Assembly (NCBI GenBank): GCA_021797415.1
Contig: JAJZZT010000430.1
Coordinates: forward strand, 1 to 5,928
Length of the DNA: 5,928 nt
Source of the DNA: Bacillota bacterium
Lineage (GTDB): Bacteria > Bacillota > Bacilli > Alicyclobacillales > SLC66
Direction: 5' to 3'
How positions within the stretch are numbered: the stretch's first letter is position 1; each line of letters opens with the position of its first letter. Below the pieces are notes generated by a model that was not told the origin of the DNA, did not search any database, and saw only the letters and a list, made by a program, of their open reading frames with translations. Position numbers and translations under genes: made by a program. Shown piece by piece: positions 5,714 to 5,928 of the stretch.

Positions 5714-5928
5714 CTAAACAATTTGCATAAAAGTGCAGAAATTACGAAGGCCGCTTACGTAGTTTTCGGGCAGGAGAGTTCAATAGTATATCTGTCATGG
5801 TAGGTTTAATATAATTCCAGATATTAGTATAGTGAGTGAGGGAGAAAATTGAACGAACTGCCCGCGCATTCCCTTTGCTGGGCGCGAAGCGCCAGGAGGG
5901 GGTCAAGCGGGCTATCTTTTGGTACTTG
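5714..5928. other. AT-richer flank; possible promoter and start of another gene
   Basis: No gene is firmly supported. A perfect TATAAT is at 5810-5815 on +, but no clear -35 box lies 16-18 bp before it. GAGGGAG (5838-5844) precedes TTG 5849, from which the frame is open to the window edge (starting NELPAHSLCWARSARRG); this is too short to identify. On the minus strand a frame is also open from the edge to TAA 5742-5744 with no recognisable content. An imperfect hairpin centred on GGCGC-GAA-GCGCC sits at about 5880-5892. Confidence 0.3.

Noticed and set aside
5742..5928. 3' end of a minus-strand gene entering from the right
   Set aside because: The frame is open for about 61 codons, but its product has no recognisable pattern and base use like the AT-rich noncoding flank.
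1..5928. CRISPR array, tRNA, rRNA or multi-gene defence system
   Set aside because: No regularly spaced repeats, no cloverleaf-like or rRNA-like segments, and no recognisable defence gene set beyond the broken Rpn-like gene.

Overview
The window looks like an accessory stretch of a Bacillota-type chromosome with roughly balanced base composition. Reasons: strong Shine-Dalgarno sites (AAAGGAG, GGAGGG), frequent TTG/GTG starts, and a secreted S53 (sedolisin/kumamolisin-type) peptidase, a family with well-known members in acid-tolerant Alicyclobacillus-like bacteria. The lineage is an inference from gene content; there is no rRNA or housekeeping marker here.

Layout. Positions 1-292 form a gene-free leader with a 10-bp palindrome, a perfect 19-bp inverted repeat and a weak terminator-like hairpin. 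Next comes a + strand gene (293-1879) for a signal-peptide-bearing S53 peptidase. It keeps its catalytic residues, lacks the usual propeptide, seems to have lost the calcium site, and carries about three C-terminal membrane segments. Running into its 3' end from the other strand is a 5'-truncated remnant resembling the C-terminus of a DHA2-type MFS transporter (1802-2050). Beyond it lies a GC-rich patch with a small minus-strand ORF of unknown function (2059-2379).

From 2418 a good sigma-A-like promoter faces a + strand gene pair. The first member is an Rpn/PD-(D/E)XK-like gene with two in-frame stop codons and a probably lost catalytic Glu (2467-3180). It overlaps a P-loop nucleoside-kinase-like gene that looks intact (3159-3677). 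A GNAT acetyltransferase follows (3782-4282), possibly with its own promoter.

An IS3-family insertion sequence (4332-5713) lies 49 bp past the acetyltransferase, transposase on the minus strand. It has TGGACCC-ended inverted repeats, an HTH/coiled-coil OrfA, a DD(35)E OrfB and an A8 run at the OrfA/OrfB junction. The frame offset there is +1/-2, not the -1 usual for IS3. The last 215 bp are AT-richer and mostly noncoding, with a consensus -10 box and perhaps the first codons of another gene.

Together the truncated transporter, the nonsense-riddled Rpn gene and the IS point to a decaying, recombining accessory locus. The S53 peptidase, kinase and acetyltransferase look functional. I see no CRISPR array, tRNA, rRNA or multi-gene defence system. 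The best candidates for new biology are the membrane-anchored propeptide-less S53 protein with its hairpin-rich leader, and the IS3 recoding site.
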